A stretch of DNA of 64,000 nt from Streptomyces buecherae (lineage in GTDB: Bacteria; Actinomycetota; Actinomycetes; Streptomycetales; Streptomycetaceae). The stretch spans positions 4,682,501 to 4,746,500 of the forward strand of contig NZ_CP060404.1 of NCBI RefSeq assembly GCF_014295035.1, in the 5' to 3' direction. This document shows positions 9,055 to 18,301 of the stretch, one piece after another (the stretch's first letter is position 1; every line of letters starts with the position of its first letter). The notes under the pieces are model-generated. The model made no database searches. It saw only the letters and a program-made list of their open reading frames with translations, and had not been told where the DNA came from. A program made the translations under genes and the position numbers.

Positions 9055-9770
9055 CGGACACGGCTGACGGGGCTGACCCGCACGGAGACCCGGGTGCCGC
9101 CGCCGCTGCGGGGCGCGGGATCCGGGTGCTGGTGGCGGACGACCACACGGTGATGCGCGCGGGGGTGGTCGCCCTGCTGGCCCCGGAGCCCGGCGTGGAG
9201 ATCGTGGGCGAGGCCGCGAACGGGGCCGAGGCCGTCGCGGCGGTCCGCGCGCTCGCCCCCGACGTGGCCCTGCTCGACCTGCGGATGCCGGTGATGGACG
9301 GGGTGAGCGCGACCGAGCGGATCGTCGCCAGCGGGGCGTCGACCCGGGTGCTCATCCTCACGACGTACGACACCGACGCGGAGATCGAGCGGGCGGTGGA
9401 GGCCGGGGCGGTGGGCTACCTCCTCAAGGACACCTCGCGCGAGCAGTTGGTGGCCGCCATCGCGGCGGCGGCCCGGGGCGAGACGGTGTTGGCCCCCAAG
9501 GTCGCCGAGCGGTTGGTGGCCCGGATGCGCCGGCCGGCGCCGGTCGCGCTGACCGGGCGCGAGCTGGAGGTGTTGACGGCGGTGGCCGACGGCCTGTCCA
9601 ACGCGGAGATCGGCCGCCGCCTGGTCATCGGCGAGGCCACCGTCAAGACCCACCTGTTGCGGGTCTTCGCCAAGTTGGACGTGAGCGACCGCACCCACGC
9701 GGTGGTGGTCGCCCTCGACCGCGGCCTCCTGGTCCGCCCCGACGCGCGCGGCGGGCCGACCGCGCCCTGA
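9051..9770 (+). CDS. Response regulator, NarL/FixJ family
   Basis: 239 residues: a receiver domain (about 25-145) and a LuxR-type helix-turn-helix (about 165-230). The acidic pocket is visible in 'LVADDHTVMRAG'; Asp76 in 'ALLDLRMPVMDG' is the phosphorylation site; 'LTTYDTD' supplies the switch Thr and 'YLLKDTS' the conserved Lys. The output domain shows 'LTGRELEVLTAVADGLSNAE', typical of this family. Its ATG overlaps the kinase stop codon by 4 nt, indicating translational coupling. It probably regulates the upstream exporter and its own operon. A Gly/Ala-rich stretch of about 20 residues precedes the receiver. Confidence 0.93.
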   Translation: MTDTADGADPHGDPGAAAAAGRGIRVLVADDHTVMRAGVVALLAPEPGVEIVGEAANGAEAVAAVRALAPDVALLDLRMPVMDGVSATERIVASGASTRVLILTTYDTDAEIERAVEAGAVGYLLKDTSREQLVAAIAAAARGETVLAPKVAERLVARMRRPAPVALTGRELEVLTAVADGLSNAEIGRRLVIGEATVKTHLLRVFAKLDVSDRTHAVVVALDRGLLVRPDARGGPTAP

Positions 9771-10085
9771 CTCCCGGCCCCGCGCGGGTGGCGTACGGGG
9801 GCGTACGGGACGTGCCGCCGCACGCGGGCGGGGGCGAGGAGTTGCCAGGGCCCCAACCCCCCGTGCGGACGGTCTTCCTGGAGCTGCTGTGCGGCACCGC
9901 GCCGGCGGCGGCCCGGGCGTTCACCGAGGCCGCGCGGGTCAGCGCCGGTTCGCACGCCGCGCCGCGGGAGGCGCGGAGCCTGCTGCTCGCTGTCGGGTGT
10001 GCCTCCCCGCACCCCCACCCAACCGGGGAAGGCGCCGACGTCCGCTGGGGTGAACTGACAGCATGACGCGGAGGAGGTGCGGCAC
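9771..10085. other. Intergenic stretch, nothing recognised
   Basis: About 315 bp between the response regulator and the zinc-ribbon gene. One frame is open across it but without a convincing start or protein-like composition. The only clear signal is the AGGAGG ribosome-binding site of the next gene at 10072-10077. Confidence 0.5.
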
Positions 10086-10427
10086 ATGGCCGAAGAAGTG
10101 GGGCACGGCAGCAACCCGCGGGTCCAGGACGGCGACATGATCTGCGTGGAAGACAGCGCGTCAGGGTGGGTCAACGGCGTCGAGGGCGTCGTCGCCGGGA
10201 CGTGGGAGGGCCGGCTACGGATCAGGCTCGTCAAGGAAACGCTACCGGGAGTGCGAGCCGTCCTCCTGGACGAGGACGTGCGATACAGCCGGATCGGGGT
10301 GGGCGCGGCTATGCCTCTTTGCTCATCGTGCGGTGGGAGCGGAAAGGTCGAGTGGACCGACGAGGAGGGGTGGGACCACGAAGCACCCTGTCAGACGTGC
10401 GGTGGCAACGGTGAAGTGAACTCCTGA
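10086..10427 (+). CDS. Small protein with DnaJ-type CxxCGGxG zinc motifs
   Basis: 113 residues from ATG 10086, 8 nt after a GGAGG ribosome-binding site. The first ~75 residues look like a small beta-rich domain, with 'NGVEGVVAGTWEGRLRIRLV' recalling an SH3-like barrel. The C-terminus carries two copies of the DnaJ zinc-ribbon repeat, 'CSSCGGSGKV' and 'CQTCGGNGEV', about 20 residues apart, enough for one zinc site. In DnaJ this module binds unfolded protein. No J-domain is present, so a co-chaperone role is not implied. It is isolated between unrelated genes; function unknown. Confidence 0.75.
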   Translation: MAEEVGHGSNPRVQDGDMICVEDSASGWVNGVEGVVAGTWEGRLRIRLVKETLPGVRAVLLDEDVRYSRIGVGAAMPLCSSCGGSGKVEWTDEEGWDHEAPCQTCGGNGEVNS

Positions 10428-10550
10428 TCGGCTCCTGATCGGCGCCTTCCAGGGGACGCGCCGGCCAAGGCCCGCCCGGTACCGGGCCAGCCCCGCTTGG
10501 CACGCGCCCAGCCCCGCCTGGCATCGGCCTCTCCGCTCCGTCGCGGGGGA

Positions 10551-11669
10551 TCACTTGTCCTGCGGGTAGGTGGCGATGACCTTGCCCTTGGGGTCGGCCT
10601 TGAGGTAGCCGGAGCCGTAGGCGTCGGAGAGGTAGACGCTCATGCTCTGACCCTCGTCGAAGACGCTGGACGGGGCGCGGACGACGAGGTAACGGCTGGT
10701 GGGCTGGTCGACGCCGAGCACCTGGTCCGCCTTGCGCATCAGCGCAGGCAGGGCGTCCCAGTCGAAGGCGTTCAGGTCCACCGGCTGGGTGCCGGTCGTC
10801 TTCGTACCGCCCGCGCCGTCCCGGGACGCCCCGCTGTCCGCGCGGTAGCTGAACCGGTCGTACCGCTTGGTGCTGCCCTTCACGAGCGCCTCGGCCGAGA
10901 CGTGTTCGGGGTAGACCACGAGGCTGATGACCTTGCCGCTGTCCATCAGGGGCCGCAACTCGGCGAGGGCCCGCCGGATTCCGGCGGGCGTCAGCAGGTT
11001 GGTCTCCGGCTGGTCGGCGTCGCCGTCGCCCGCGTCGCCGAACGAGGGCGAGGGCGGGGCGCCCGAGGCGTCACGTTTGGGCGCGGCGGGCCCGGAGGCC
11101 GTCGCCGAGGTGCCGGGGCCCGGCGTCTCGCGGGCGGTGGGGGCGCCCTCCTTGTCGTCCGGGCGGGGCAGCAGCACGTACAGCAGGACGCCGGTCAGGA
11201 CGGCGGCGAGGGCGACCATGCCGACCGTCGCCAACTTCCGGGTACGCACCCGGCGCCGCGCGGTGTCCGGGTCCGGGGCGGACGGCGGACTGATCCGGTA
11301 CGAGGCGCCGCCACCGAACCCGCCCCGCCCGGCCGTTCCCGTGCCCGTCGTACCCGCGCCGGTCGCACGCCCGCCCGTACCCGCCGTTCCCGCGCCGGTC
11401 GCACGCCCGCCTGTGCCCGTCGTTCCCGCGCTGTTCGGGACCGCGTCAGCCGTACCCGTGCTCCCGCTCGTGCCCGCGCCCCCGCGCGCGGCCGGGTCCT
11501 GTCCCGCGCCGGGTCTCTCGCCGCTCGGTGGGGCCAGCGGGAACGAGGTGACCGAGGAGTCCCGGACCGGTTCCGATCCGGTCGTCGACGGGTGCGGGCC
11601 CGGGCGGGCGCCCGAGGCCGTGTCGGCGGGGCCGGGGGGCCGGGGCGGTGTCGCCCAGGTCCGCGGTGC
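10551..11669 (-). CDS. C-terminal (linker, membrane helix, outer domain) half of a frameshifted Ser/Thr kinase
   Basis: This minus-strand frame is open from 11669 down to a stop at 10551. It reads as a Ser/Thr/Gly/Pro-rich linker, a juxtamembrane segment ('SYRISPPSAPDPDTARRRVR'), a membrane helix ('MVALAAVLTGVLLYVLL') and an extracytoplasmic domain of about 170 residues with no named family recognised. An internal GTG at 11249 could be called as a start but would begin inside the juxtamembrane segment. The layout is exactly what follows the catalytic domain in actinobacterial PknB-type kinases, and that domain lies immediately upstream one base out of frame. I read the two as one gene of about 682 residues broken by a single base in a G6 run (11634-11639). 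Confidence 0.75.
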   Translation of the reverse strand, partial: APRTWATPPRPPGPADTASGARPGPHPSTTGSEPVRDSSVTSFPLAPPSGERPGAGQDPAARGGAGTSGSTGTADAVPNSAGTTGTGGRATGAGTAGTGGRATGAGTTGTGTAGRGGFGGGASYRISPPSAPDPDTARRRVRTRKLATVGMVALAAVLTGVLLYVLLPRPDDKEGAPTARETPGPGTSATASGPAAPKRDASGAPPSPSFGDAGDGDADQPETNLLTPAGIRRALAELRPLMDSGKVISLVVYPEHVSAEALVKGSTKRYDRFSYRADSGASRDGAGGTKTTGTQPVDLNAFDWDALPALMRKADQVLGVDQPTSRYLVVRAPSSVFDEGQSMSVYLSDAYGSGYLKADPKGKVIATYPQDK

Positions 11670-12600
11670 TCATCGGGCCCGTGGTCCCCGACGCCGACGC
11701 CGCGCCGGCGCGTCCGGCCCCCGCCCCGGTCCCTGCCCACGCCGCGCCGCTCGCGCTCCCCGCGCTCGCCGCCTCGCCCTGGGCGATGGCCGTGGTGAGC
11801 ATGCGGTCGAGGGTGCCGGCGTCCGGGCGGGCGCCCGGGTCGCGGACCAGCAGCAGCGTCAGGATCTCGGTGAGCGGGCCGGCCTTGCGCGGCGGCGGCA
11901 CCTCGTCGTTGAGCACGGCGGCGAGGGTGGCGAGGGTGTTCCCGCGGCGCAGCGGGTGGTAGCCCTCCACGGCGACGTACAGCAGCATGCCGAGCGACCA
12001 GAAGTCGGCGGCGGGGCCGCCGGTCTGGCCACGGACGCGCTCGGGGGCCATGTAGTCGGGCGAGCCGATGATGGAGCCGGTGGCCGTGAGGCTGGTGGAC
12101 TCGCGGATCGCGGCGATGCCGAAGTCGGTGAGCACCGGCCGGCCGTCCTTGCGCAGCAGCACGTTGGCGGGCTTGACGTCGCGGTGCTCGATGCCGACGG
12201 CGTGCGTGGCGCGCAGCGCCGCCAGGATGCCGCTGCCGAGCCGGGCCGCCTCGGCGGGCGTCATCGGCCCCCGGTCCAGGCGGCCCTGGAGCGAGCCGCC
12301 GGCGACCAACTCCATGACGATCCACGGGTACGCGTCCTCGCCGCCGTCCACGATGTGGTGGATGGTCACCACATTGGGGTGGTCGACGCGGGCGAGGGCG
12401 CGTGCCTCGCGCAGCACGCGGGCGCGCAGCGTGCGGGCGGCCTGCGGGTCGTACTCGGCGAGCGCCGGGTCCGGCGGGCGCACCTCCTTCAGCGCCACGT
12501 CACGGTGGAGGGCCAGGTCGCGGGCGCGCCACACCATGCCCATGCCGCCGCCGCCGAGCCGGTCCACCAACTCGAAGCGGTCGTCGATCACTCGTCTCAC
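11446..12600 (-). CDS. Eukaryotic-type Ser/Thr protein kinase, catalytic half (frameshifted)
   Basis: Starts MRRVIDDRFELVDRLGGGGMG and contains a full PknB-type kinase domain (about residues 1-265): glycine loop 'LGGGGMGMVW', ATP-binding Lys in 'DVALKEV', catalytic 'EHRDVKPANVLL', 'TDFGIA' metal motif and 'GSPDYMAPERV' activation segment. It phosphorylates proteins on Ser/Thr at the inner membrane face. After 'STADLGDTAPAP' (near 11640) the sequence becomes an Arg/Gly/His-rich tail ending at 11446, the mark of reading out of frame. Removing one G from the G6 run at 11634-11639 joins this frame to the linker/membrane/outer domain ending at 10551 and yields a normal 682-residue receptor kinase. 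Either a sequencing error or a real frameshift; the kinase domain is intact. Confidence 0.88.
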   Translation of the reverse strand: MRRVIDDRFELVDRLGGGGMGMVWRARDLALHRDVALKEVRPPDPALAEYDPQAARTLRARVLREARALARVDHPNVVTIHHIVDGGEDAYPWIVMELVAGGSLQGRLDRGPMTPAEAARLGSGILAALRATHAVGIEHRDVKPANVLLRKDGRPVLTDFGIAAIRESTSLTATGSIIGSPDYMAPERVRGQTGGPAADFWSLGMLLYVAVEGYHPLRRGNTLATLAAVLNDEVPPPRKAGPLTEILTLLLVRDPGARPDAGTLDRMLTTAIAQGEAASAGSASGAAWAGTGAGAGRAGAASASGTTGPMSTADLGDTAPAPRPRRHGLGRPPGPAPVDDRIGTGPGLLGHLVPAGPTERRETRRGTGPGRARGRGHEREHGYG

Positions 12601-12789
12601 GATTTCCCCCGGGTGTTCCGCAGTGCGCCAGTGACGCCGTCAACGCCAACAGAAGGATGCGTCATGGGCGGGTCGCCCGGACAGGAGGGTGTGCCGGCGC
12701 CCACGCCGGCACACCCGGCCCCGCGCACCGCCCGACGCGGGCCGCTCCGGGGCCGGTGGCGGTTCCGCGATCGGCCCCGCCACCCCTCG

Positions 12790-13240
12790 CTACCAGGGCA
12801 GTTGCCGCCAGGGGCGGTCGTCCCTGGTGAGCAGGTGCTCGGTCACGGACGCCCATCTCTCGCCGTCGTCCTCGGCTTTCCGCTGGCCGAACCGCTCGGT
12901 GCCGAGCTGCCAGCACATGCGGCCGGCGAGGAAACTCCTGTCGAATTCCTCCCACGACGCGTACGCCGGCCGCGTCAGCTCCATGACCGCCGCGATCGCC
13001 GACCACGCCTCATCGGGAGGGCGGGCGCGCCGTCCAGGATGTGGTGCGAGAAGGCGAAGAAGCCGCTGATCGTGTCGAGCGGGCCTCTGTGTGTTCCTCG
13101 GCCAAGGCGAGTCTGGTGGCGGTGGCGGTGGCGGTGGCACGGCGGCGCGCGGCCGGCCGGCCATCGCGCCGGCGCGCGAGGTCTGTTCGGGCGGCCGGTC
13201 ACGGCACCCGCGCGCGGAACACCGGCCGCCCCCGACCATC
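12790..13240 (-). pseudogene. Fragment of a DUF1266-like gene
   Basis: Two minus-strand frames hold neighbouring pieces of what looks like one protein: 'LDTISGFFAFSHHILDG' in one, continuing one base out of frame as 'DEAWSAIAAVMELTRPAYAS' through to a stop at 12790, ending 'RDDRPWRQLPW'. The second piece has the feel of the C-terminus of DUF1266 proteins (a 'SWEEF...FLAGR' segment and a Trp-Arg-x-Leu-Pro-Trp end). Upstream sequence is low-complexity, so the N-terminus is missing. I call it a degraded remnant; a single sequencing error could explain the frameshift but not the missing N-terminus. Confidence 0.45.
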
Positions 13241-13480
13241 CCACGGCGCGTCCGAGCGCCCTCGGGACGCCTGGCGCCCGGCTCGCAACGCCCGGCACCC
13301 CGGCACCCCGCCCGACGCAGGTCTGACGAAAGACGTGACGAAGGGGCGCGAAGTCGGCCACATCTGCCCGTACCGCGTCACAGAAAGTAAGAAAGTGACT
13401 ACCTGTGTCGTCGGCGTCTGCCAGGGTGACTACGGTCCGGCCCCTCTGTGGGGCCGATGGCGCCCTCGCGGAGGTGTGTG

Positions 13481-14833
13481 GTGCGCTCACACTGGGGCTG
13501 GTTGCTGGCCGCGGTGCTCGCCGAGGCGCTCGTCGCCGTGGCCCATGTCCTGCTCGGGGGCGGCGCCTTCGGCGCGCTGCTCGTCGTCGGCCCGCTGCTG
13601 GCGGCGTACCGGTTGACCACGGGCACCACCGCGGCGGTCGCCGGCCTCGCGGTACTCCTTGCCGCGGCCCTGCCGTTCAGCGGCGCCGAGGCCACGCAGC
13701 CGGCGCGCGCGGAGTACGTCAACGACGTGCTCGCGGCGGCCATCGGCGGGCTCAGCGCGACGCTGGTGGCCCGCGCCCGCACGCGCTCCCAGCACGCCGA
13801 GGACCGCACCCGGCGCGGCTACGCCCGGATGCGCCGTACGCACGCCCGCACCCGCCGCGCCTACGCGCGCACGCGTGCGGCGTACGCCTCGACCCGGCAC
13901 GCGCTGCTGCGCACCCGCCGCGTGCTCGCCCACGTCCAGCGCGTCCACGCGCGCACGAAGCACGCCTGCGACGCGGCCCAGCGCGCGCATCGCGAGGCGA
14001 TCCGGGCGCTGGCCAGGATGACCCGCATAGCCCAGGTCAGCCAGCAGGCCATCGTGCGCCCGCTGCCCTCGGCCATCGGCGGCCTGACGCTGGCCGTACG
14101 CACCCGCTCGGCCACCGAAGACGCCCTGATCGGCGGCGACCTGCACGACGCGATCCTCACCCCGACCGGGCCGCGCCTGATCGTCGGCGACGCCAAGGGA
14201 CACGGCCTGGACGCGGTCCGGCTCAGCGCGGCGGTACTGGCCGCCTTCCGGCAGACGGCGGCCGACGAACCCGACCTCGTCCGACTCGCCCACACCCTCG
14301 ACGCCCGCATCGCGGCCGAACTCGGCCCCGAGGACTTCGTCACGCTGCTGCTGGCCGACTTCGCGCCCGGCGAGGTACGCCTCGTCAACTGCGGCCACCC
14401 ACCGCCGCTGCGCGCCGGCCGGCACCTGGAGCCCCTCGAACCAGCCAGTGCCTCCACGCCCTTGGGCCTCGCGCCCTCGCCGGAGCTGCAACGGGTCGCC
14501 CTCGCGCCCGGGCAGCGGCTGCTGCTGTACACCGACGGCCTGGCCGAGGCGCGCGACGCCAAGGGCGACCTGTTCCCGCTCGACCACCAGGTGCACGCCG
14601 CGCTGTGCGGCCCGACCTCGGACGCGTCGCTCGACCGGTTGCTCGACCTGCTGGCCGCGCACGCCGGCCCGACCTCCGCCGACGACCTGACCCTGATCCT
14701 GGCCGAGCCCGCCGCACACCCCGCCGCCCGCCCCGCCCCGCGACCCGGTCCCGCCACCCCCGCGAGCCCGCCGCGCCCCCGGCGCCCGACCCCCGCACCG
14801 GCCACCGAGTGGCAACGCTGCCCACCGGCCTGA
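13481..14833 (+). CDS. Membrane-anchored PP2C/SpoIIE-type Ser/Thr phosphatase
   Basis: 450 residues from GTG 13481, 6 nt after GGAGG (13470-13474). Two or three N-terminal membrane helices (about 5-75, 'WLLAAVLAEALVAVAHVLL') are followed by a very Arg/Ala-rich helical segment (about 110-190) made of near-heptad units such as 'RTRRAYARTRAAYASTR', probably a coiled-coil signalling helix. The rest is a SpoIIE-type phosphatase domain with metal-binding signatures 'IGGDLHDAI', 'GDAKGHGLDAV', 'NCGHPPPL' and 'LLLYTDGLAEARD'. The C-terminal 50 residues are Pro/Ala-rich. Such enzymes dephosphorylate anti-sigma-factor antagonists and switch on sigma factors of the stress or sporulation type; the partner is not in view. 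The dephosphorylation reaction follows from family knowledge. Confidence 0.88.
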   Translation: MRSHWGWLLAAVLAEALVAVAHVLLGGGAFGALLVVGPLLAAYRLTTGTTAAVAGLAVLLAAALPFSGAEATQPARAEYVNDVLAAAIGGLSATLVARARTRSQHAEDRTRRGYARMRRTHARTRRAYARTRAAYASTRHALLRTRRVLAHVQRVHARTKHACDAAQRAHREAIRALARMTRIAQVSQQAIVRPLPSAIGGLTLAVRTRSATEDALIGGDLHDAILTPTGPRLIVGDAKGHGLDAVRLSAAVLAAFRQTAADEPDLVRLAHTLDARIAAELGPEDFVTLLLADFAPGEVRLVNCGHPPPLRAGRHLEPLEPASASTPLGLAPSPELQRVALAPGQRLLLYTDGLAEARDAKGDLFPLDHQVHAALCGPTSDASLDRLLDLLAAHAGPTSADDLTLILAEPAAHPAARPAPRPGPATPASPPRPRRPTPAPATEWQRCPPA

Positions 14834-15560
14834 CCCGGCCCGGCCGTCACCCGGCCCGGCCCGCCCGGCCCGCCCGGCCCATGGGGCTCGTCGGCCTCGT
14901 GCGGATCATCGAGGTCATGGGGCGCGTTGGATCGGCCGCACCCCTCCCTTTTCGGTCATGTGCGCGCGGCCGTCGGCGCCCCGCCCGCACCGCCCCCGGC
15001 CGCGCTTCCCGGCTCGCCGCGCCGGACCAGGTTTCCCGCCAGATGCGTCCGGGCGACCGCACCGACATCAGGGATGGCCCGATCGAGGCAGGCCAAGTGC
15101 GATGGACGCACCGCGAGTTGGCTGGTACGTAGAGCGACCCCCGTAGATGAGGGGAGGGGGTACGGCGAACATCGGCTGAACCGCGCTCGTACCGGCGGGG
15201 GTGGGCGTGGCCGCGCGCTACACCCGGTGCGGTACGCACGAGATCAGCCGGATGACCGATGCCGTCCGCACAGGCGGGCCCGTACCGTGGTGTTCCCGCA
15301 TGCTTTCAGGGCGGGCAACGGGTCAGGCGCGCCCGCCACGCACCGGACCCGTTGGATCCCCGACCGGGGAGGCCCACGTCGCCTCCGCTCCCGGCGGGAC
15401 GTGTTGGGGGTCCTGGCGTCGCCAGCCGGGACCCTCAACACACGGCCTCCGCCCGGGACTGCCCCGGCGCCCGGCGATCGCCCGCCTCTCGCCACGCACC
15501 GCCCCCCCGCCACCGCGCGGGAGCCCCCGCCGAGGAAGGCTGACGAAGGCCGGGGAAGGG
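14834..15560. other. Intergenic stretch, no gene supported
   Basis: About 730 bp between convergent genes. It opens with simple CCCGGCCCG-type repeats (14837-14880). Open frames on both strands have no protein-like composition or credible starts. Confidence 0.5.
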
Positions 15561-16304
15561 CTACTCCACCTCGCGGAGGCGAAGTTCGTCGAGGAAGGAC
15601 CGCGTCTCCTTCGCCGTCTGCCCCACGCTCGGCCGAGGCCCGGAGGTGACCACCGGCTGGACCGTCACGCTCGCGGCGTCGTTCCCCCAGGCGCAGCGCG
15701 CGCTGGTCGTGTCGGCGACCTCGTACCGCACGCACCGCAGGGTGCCGCCGATGGGACCGGGGTCGTAGCTCTTCACCTCGTCCGACGTGACGCGGGTGCC
15801 GAGGATCTGCGACACGGCGTCCTCGTCCTCGTTCGGGTCGGATACGCCGATGCTCGGATCAAGGCGCAGGGTGATCGCCAGGGCTTTCCTCTTGTCCGTA
15901 TTCCGGTACGTGACACGAGCGGCCTTGGTCGTCGGGTCGCGGTTCTCCTGCCACCCGATCCGCTCCCACGCGGAGTCCCCCTCGTCCGCGAGCCGATAGG
16001 CACCGAACCCGGTCGGCAACTCCGCCGTGTGCCGCGCCGGCGGTTCCTCGTCGTCCCCGGACAGGAGCCAGACGCCGACGGACGCGGCGGCCACCAGCGC
16101 GACCGCGACCGCCCCACCGACCACACGCCGCCGCGCGCGCCGGCGCGCCGCCGCCTCCCGGAGGGCCGCCCAGTCGATGGGCTCGGAGCCGACGCTCTCG
16201 GGGCTGGTGGGCCCGGAGCCGGTGGGTTCCTCGCCGGCCTCGTCGGGCCCCACCGGGGTAGTCGCTTGGGACATGTCATCAGTCGGTGTCGCGTCGTTCG
16301 GCAC
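15561..16304 (-). CDS. Membrane-anchored extracytoplasmic protein of unknown function
   Basis: 247 residues from GTG 16304, preceded by a GGGGGAG ribosome-binding site; an ATG at 16274 lacks one. The first ~50 residues are acidic and cytoplasmic, followed by an Arg-rich stop ('RRRARRR'), one membrane helix (about 60-80, 'VVGGAVAVALVAAASVGVWLL') and an outer domain of about 165 residues. That domain contains two Cys ('LRCVRYE', 'SARCAWG') that could form a disulphide. I recognise no family. It is single-copy between convergent and divergent unknowns; the next gene, also membrane-anchored, diverges from it. Confidence 0.75.
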   Translation of the reverse strand: MPNDATPTDDMSQATTPVGPDEAGEEPTGSGPTSPESVGSEPIDWAALREAAARRRARRRVVGGAVAVALVAAASVGVWLLSGDDEEPPARHTAELPTGFGAYRLADEGDSAWERIGWQENRDPTTKAARVTYRNTDKRKALAITLRLDPSIGVSDPNEDEDAVSQILGTRVTSDEVKSYDPGPIGGTLRCVRYEVADTTSARCAWGNDAASVTVQPVVTSGPRPSVGQTAKETRSFLDELRLREVE

Positions 16305-16565
16305 GCGGGCTCCCCCTCGGTGTCCTGTGCTGGTCGAACGCGGCGCCCGCGCGGCGCCGCACCCCTCGCGAACGGAGCCCAGCGGGCCAGCCCGTCGCCC
16401 GCCCACCGTAGTTCCGGTGATCAACAGCGACCAGGGGCGGCCACGGCCCCGACGAGACCCCTCCCGACCGCCTGGCCGCACAGTGCCAGGAGACGCCATG
16501 CCCCGGGGCGGAACGCGCCGTGTGGGCGACCGGATCGCGGAGTGCGCACAACGGAGGACGGGTCT

Positions 16566-17345
16566 GTGGACGGAAACGTGCGACGAACGGGCGGCTGGGC
16601 GCGGTGGGTCACGCGGGACGCGGCCCCGCCGCGCCGGCGCACGGTGATGACCCTCGGCGCGGCCTCGCTGGTCGCCTTCGTCGTGTTGGGCCTGGTGGTG
16701 AGCGCGGAAACGCGCCAGGGCTCACCGGCCCGACCGCTCGCGTCCCGGCCCGCCGGCCTGACGCTGGACGTGTCGGCCCCAGGGGCGGTCTCCCCGCGGG
16801 GCGTTCCCCGTGCCTCGGCCAAGCAACTCGCGGCGGCCGAGGCACACGCCGACCAGGGCGCCCGACTGTTCGTCACCACGCTGTTCGTCACCCGGGCGAA
16901 CGGGAGGCTGGAACTGGCGCCCCTGTACGGCACGTTCACGCCCGACGGCCCCCCGACCCTGATCGACACCGAAGGGCGGACGTACGAGGGGGGAATGGAC
17001 GACTTCCGGGCGCACAACGACCTGTTCGGCGCGGACGACGAGATCACCTACAACCGCGTCCTGGAGACCGGCCGCCCCGGCGGCGTCACCCGGCTGGTGA
17101 CCACGTCCGGCCACACGCGCCCCGACCAACTGCCGCGCTACGTCAGCGGCGGCGTCGCCCTCGCGGCGGCGCTCGGCGGCACCCTGCTCCTGGCCCGCCG
17201 CGCCCGACGCGCCGCCGCCGAACCGACGGCGCCGGCCGAACCGACGGCCGACACGACGGCCACCCTCGTGACGGAGGTCGCCGACGCCACGCCTGTCGCG
17301 AACACTGCGGACGCCAAGGTCGACGACCGCGGCGGTAGTGGCTGA
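16566..17345 (+). CDS. Membrane protein of unknown function with two membrane helices
   Basis: 259 residues from GTG 16566, 8 nt after GGAGG (16553-16557). A positively charged start, a membrane helix (about 30-50, 'LGAASLVAFVVLGLVVSAE'), an extracytoplasmic segment of about 140 residues ('LFVTTLFVTRANGRLELAPL'), a second helix (about 200-217) and a Thr/Ala/Glu-rich tail. No family recognised. The last codons and stop fall inside an 18-bp sequence (17331-17348) repeated exactly at 18164-18181, so the natural 3' end may have been altered by an insertion or duplication. Confidence 0.7.
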   Translation: MDGNVRRTGGWARWVTRDAAPPRRRTVMTLGAASLVAFVVLGLVVSAETRQGSPARPLASRPAGLTLDVSAPGAVSPRGVPRASAKQLAAAEAHADQGARLFVTTLFVTRANGRLELAPLYGTFTPDGPPTLIDTEGRTYEGGMDDFRAHNDLFGADDEITYNRVLETGRPGGVTRLVTTSGHTRPDQLPRYVSGGVALAAALGGTLLLARRARRAAAEPTAPAEPTADTTATLVTEVADATPVANTADAKVDDRGGSG

Positions 17346-17348
17346 GCC
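17331..17348. repeat. 18-bp direct repeat, copy 1
   Basis: GGCGGTAGTGGCTGAGCC, identical to 18164-18181. Similarity weakens but continues for another ~20 bp after each copy. The pair brackets about 815 bp carrying a VOC gene. Confidence 0.85.
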
Positions 17349-17699
17349 AGCCTCGGTGCGGGCTCCGTCGCTTCGAAGGCCAGACGGTGGACCGGCCTGT
17401 ACGACGCCGATGCTGGAGATGGCCTGGATGTACCGGGGCTCCTGGCCGCGGTGGTGAGTCCCCTGGCGGACGCGGTCACTCCGGCTTTCGTAGCCTCCGC
17501 CTGCCATGCGGACAGGGTGAGCGTGCCGAGGTCACTCCGGCACGAGGCGTGTGCCGCCCTGCGGGACGCCGGCGACGAGACTCTCGGTCCTGCTGCCTGA
17601 CCGCCGCCTTCTCCCGAAGCGAGCGCACTGGCCCGGAACATCGCGCTGCCTCGGAAATTCCGGTGGCGTCCTCCCATTCGCTCGGAGAGGATCACGCGC

Positions 17700-18092
17700 A
17701 TGCATTCGACAGTGACGAACATGACCGTGGACTGTGCCAACGCATACCAACTCGCCCTGTTCTGGAGTGAGGTGACCGGTCGTCCACTCGATCCCGAGGA
17801 CAAACCTGGTGAGGACGAGACGGAGATCGAGCTGGCGGGCGGCCTGGCCCTGCACTTCAACGAGGTACCGGAGCCGAAGGCAGGCAAGAACCGGCTCCAT
17901 CTGTGCCTGCGTCCCGACACCTCCCGGGACGCGGAGGTCGAACGGCTGCTGGCACTGGGCGCCTCCCTGGTCGCCGACCACCGAAAGCCCAACGGCTGGG
18001 GTTGGGTCGTGCTCGCCGACCCGGAGGGCAACGAGTTCTGCATCCTCTGCTCCGAATCCGAACGAGCCGCACTGCTCTCTATGTCCTCGTAG
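17700..18092 (+). CDS. VOC (glyoxalase/bleomycin-resistance) superfamily protein
   Basis: 130 residues from ATG 17700. It shows the two-module VOC fold: 'TVDCANAYQLALFWSEVTGR' in the first half and 'VVLADPEGNEFCIL' near the end, the latter supplying the usual metal-binding Glu. Short actinobacterial members are uncharacterised; some bind or degrade antibiotics. It stands alone between two copies of an 18-bp repeat and next to an IS remnant, so it may have been brought in. The substrate cannot be inferred. Confidence 0.85.
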   Translation: MHSTVTNMTVDCANAYQLALFWSEVTGRPLDPEDKPGEDETEIELAGGLALHFNEVPEPKAGKNRLHLCLRPDTSRDAEVERLLALGASLVADHRKPNGWGWVVLADPEGNEFCILCSESERAALLSMSS

Positions 18093-18163
18093 TCCCAGCG
18101 ACGGGTGATCGGGTGTCACAGCAGAGGCCGGTTGATGCGGTTACGGGGGACGATGGCCACGGC

Positions 18164-18181
18164 GGCGGTAGTGGCTGAGCC
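18164..18181. repeat. 18-bp direct repeat, copy 2
   Basis: Exact second copy of 17331-17348, next to the left side of the IS701-like remnant. Confidence 0.85.
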
Positions 18182-18301
18182 GGGCTCGGTGCTGGTGTCG
18201 GCGGCGCCAGCGTGACCAGTGCAGGGTGTGACTGGTCTCGTGCCGGATGGGATGGGCGAGCTTGCTCAGCAACCGGCGGATCTCGTTCACGCTCGGCCTG
18301 A

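Noticed and set aside
14847..15239. Minus-strand frame downstream of the phosphatase
   Set aside because: Begins with short-motif repeats and has Arg/Pro/Ser-rich random composition; no ribosome-binding site.
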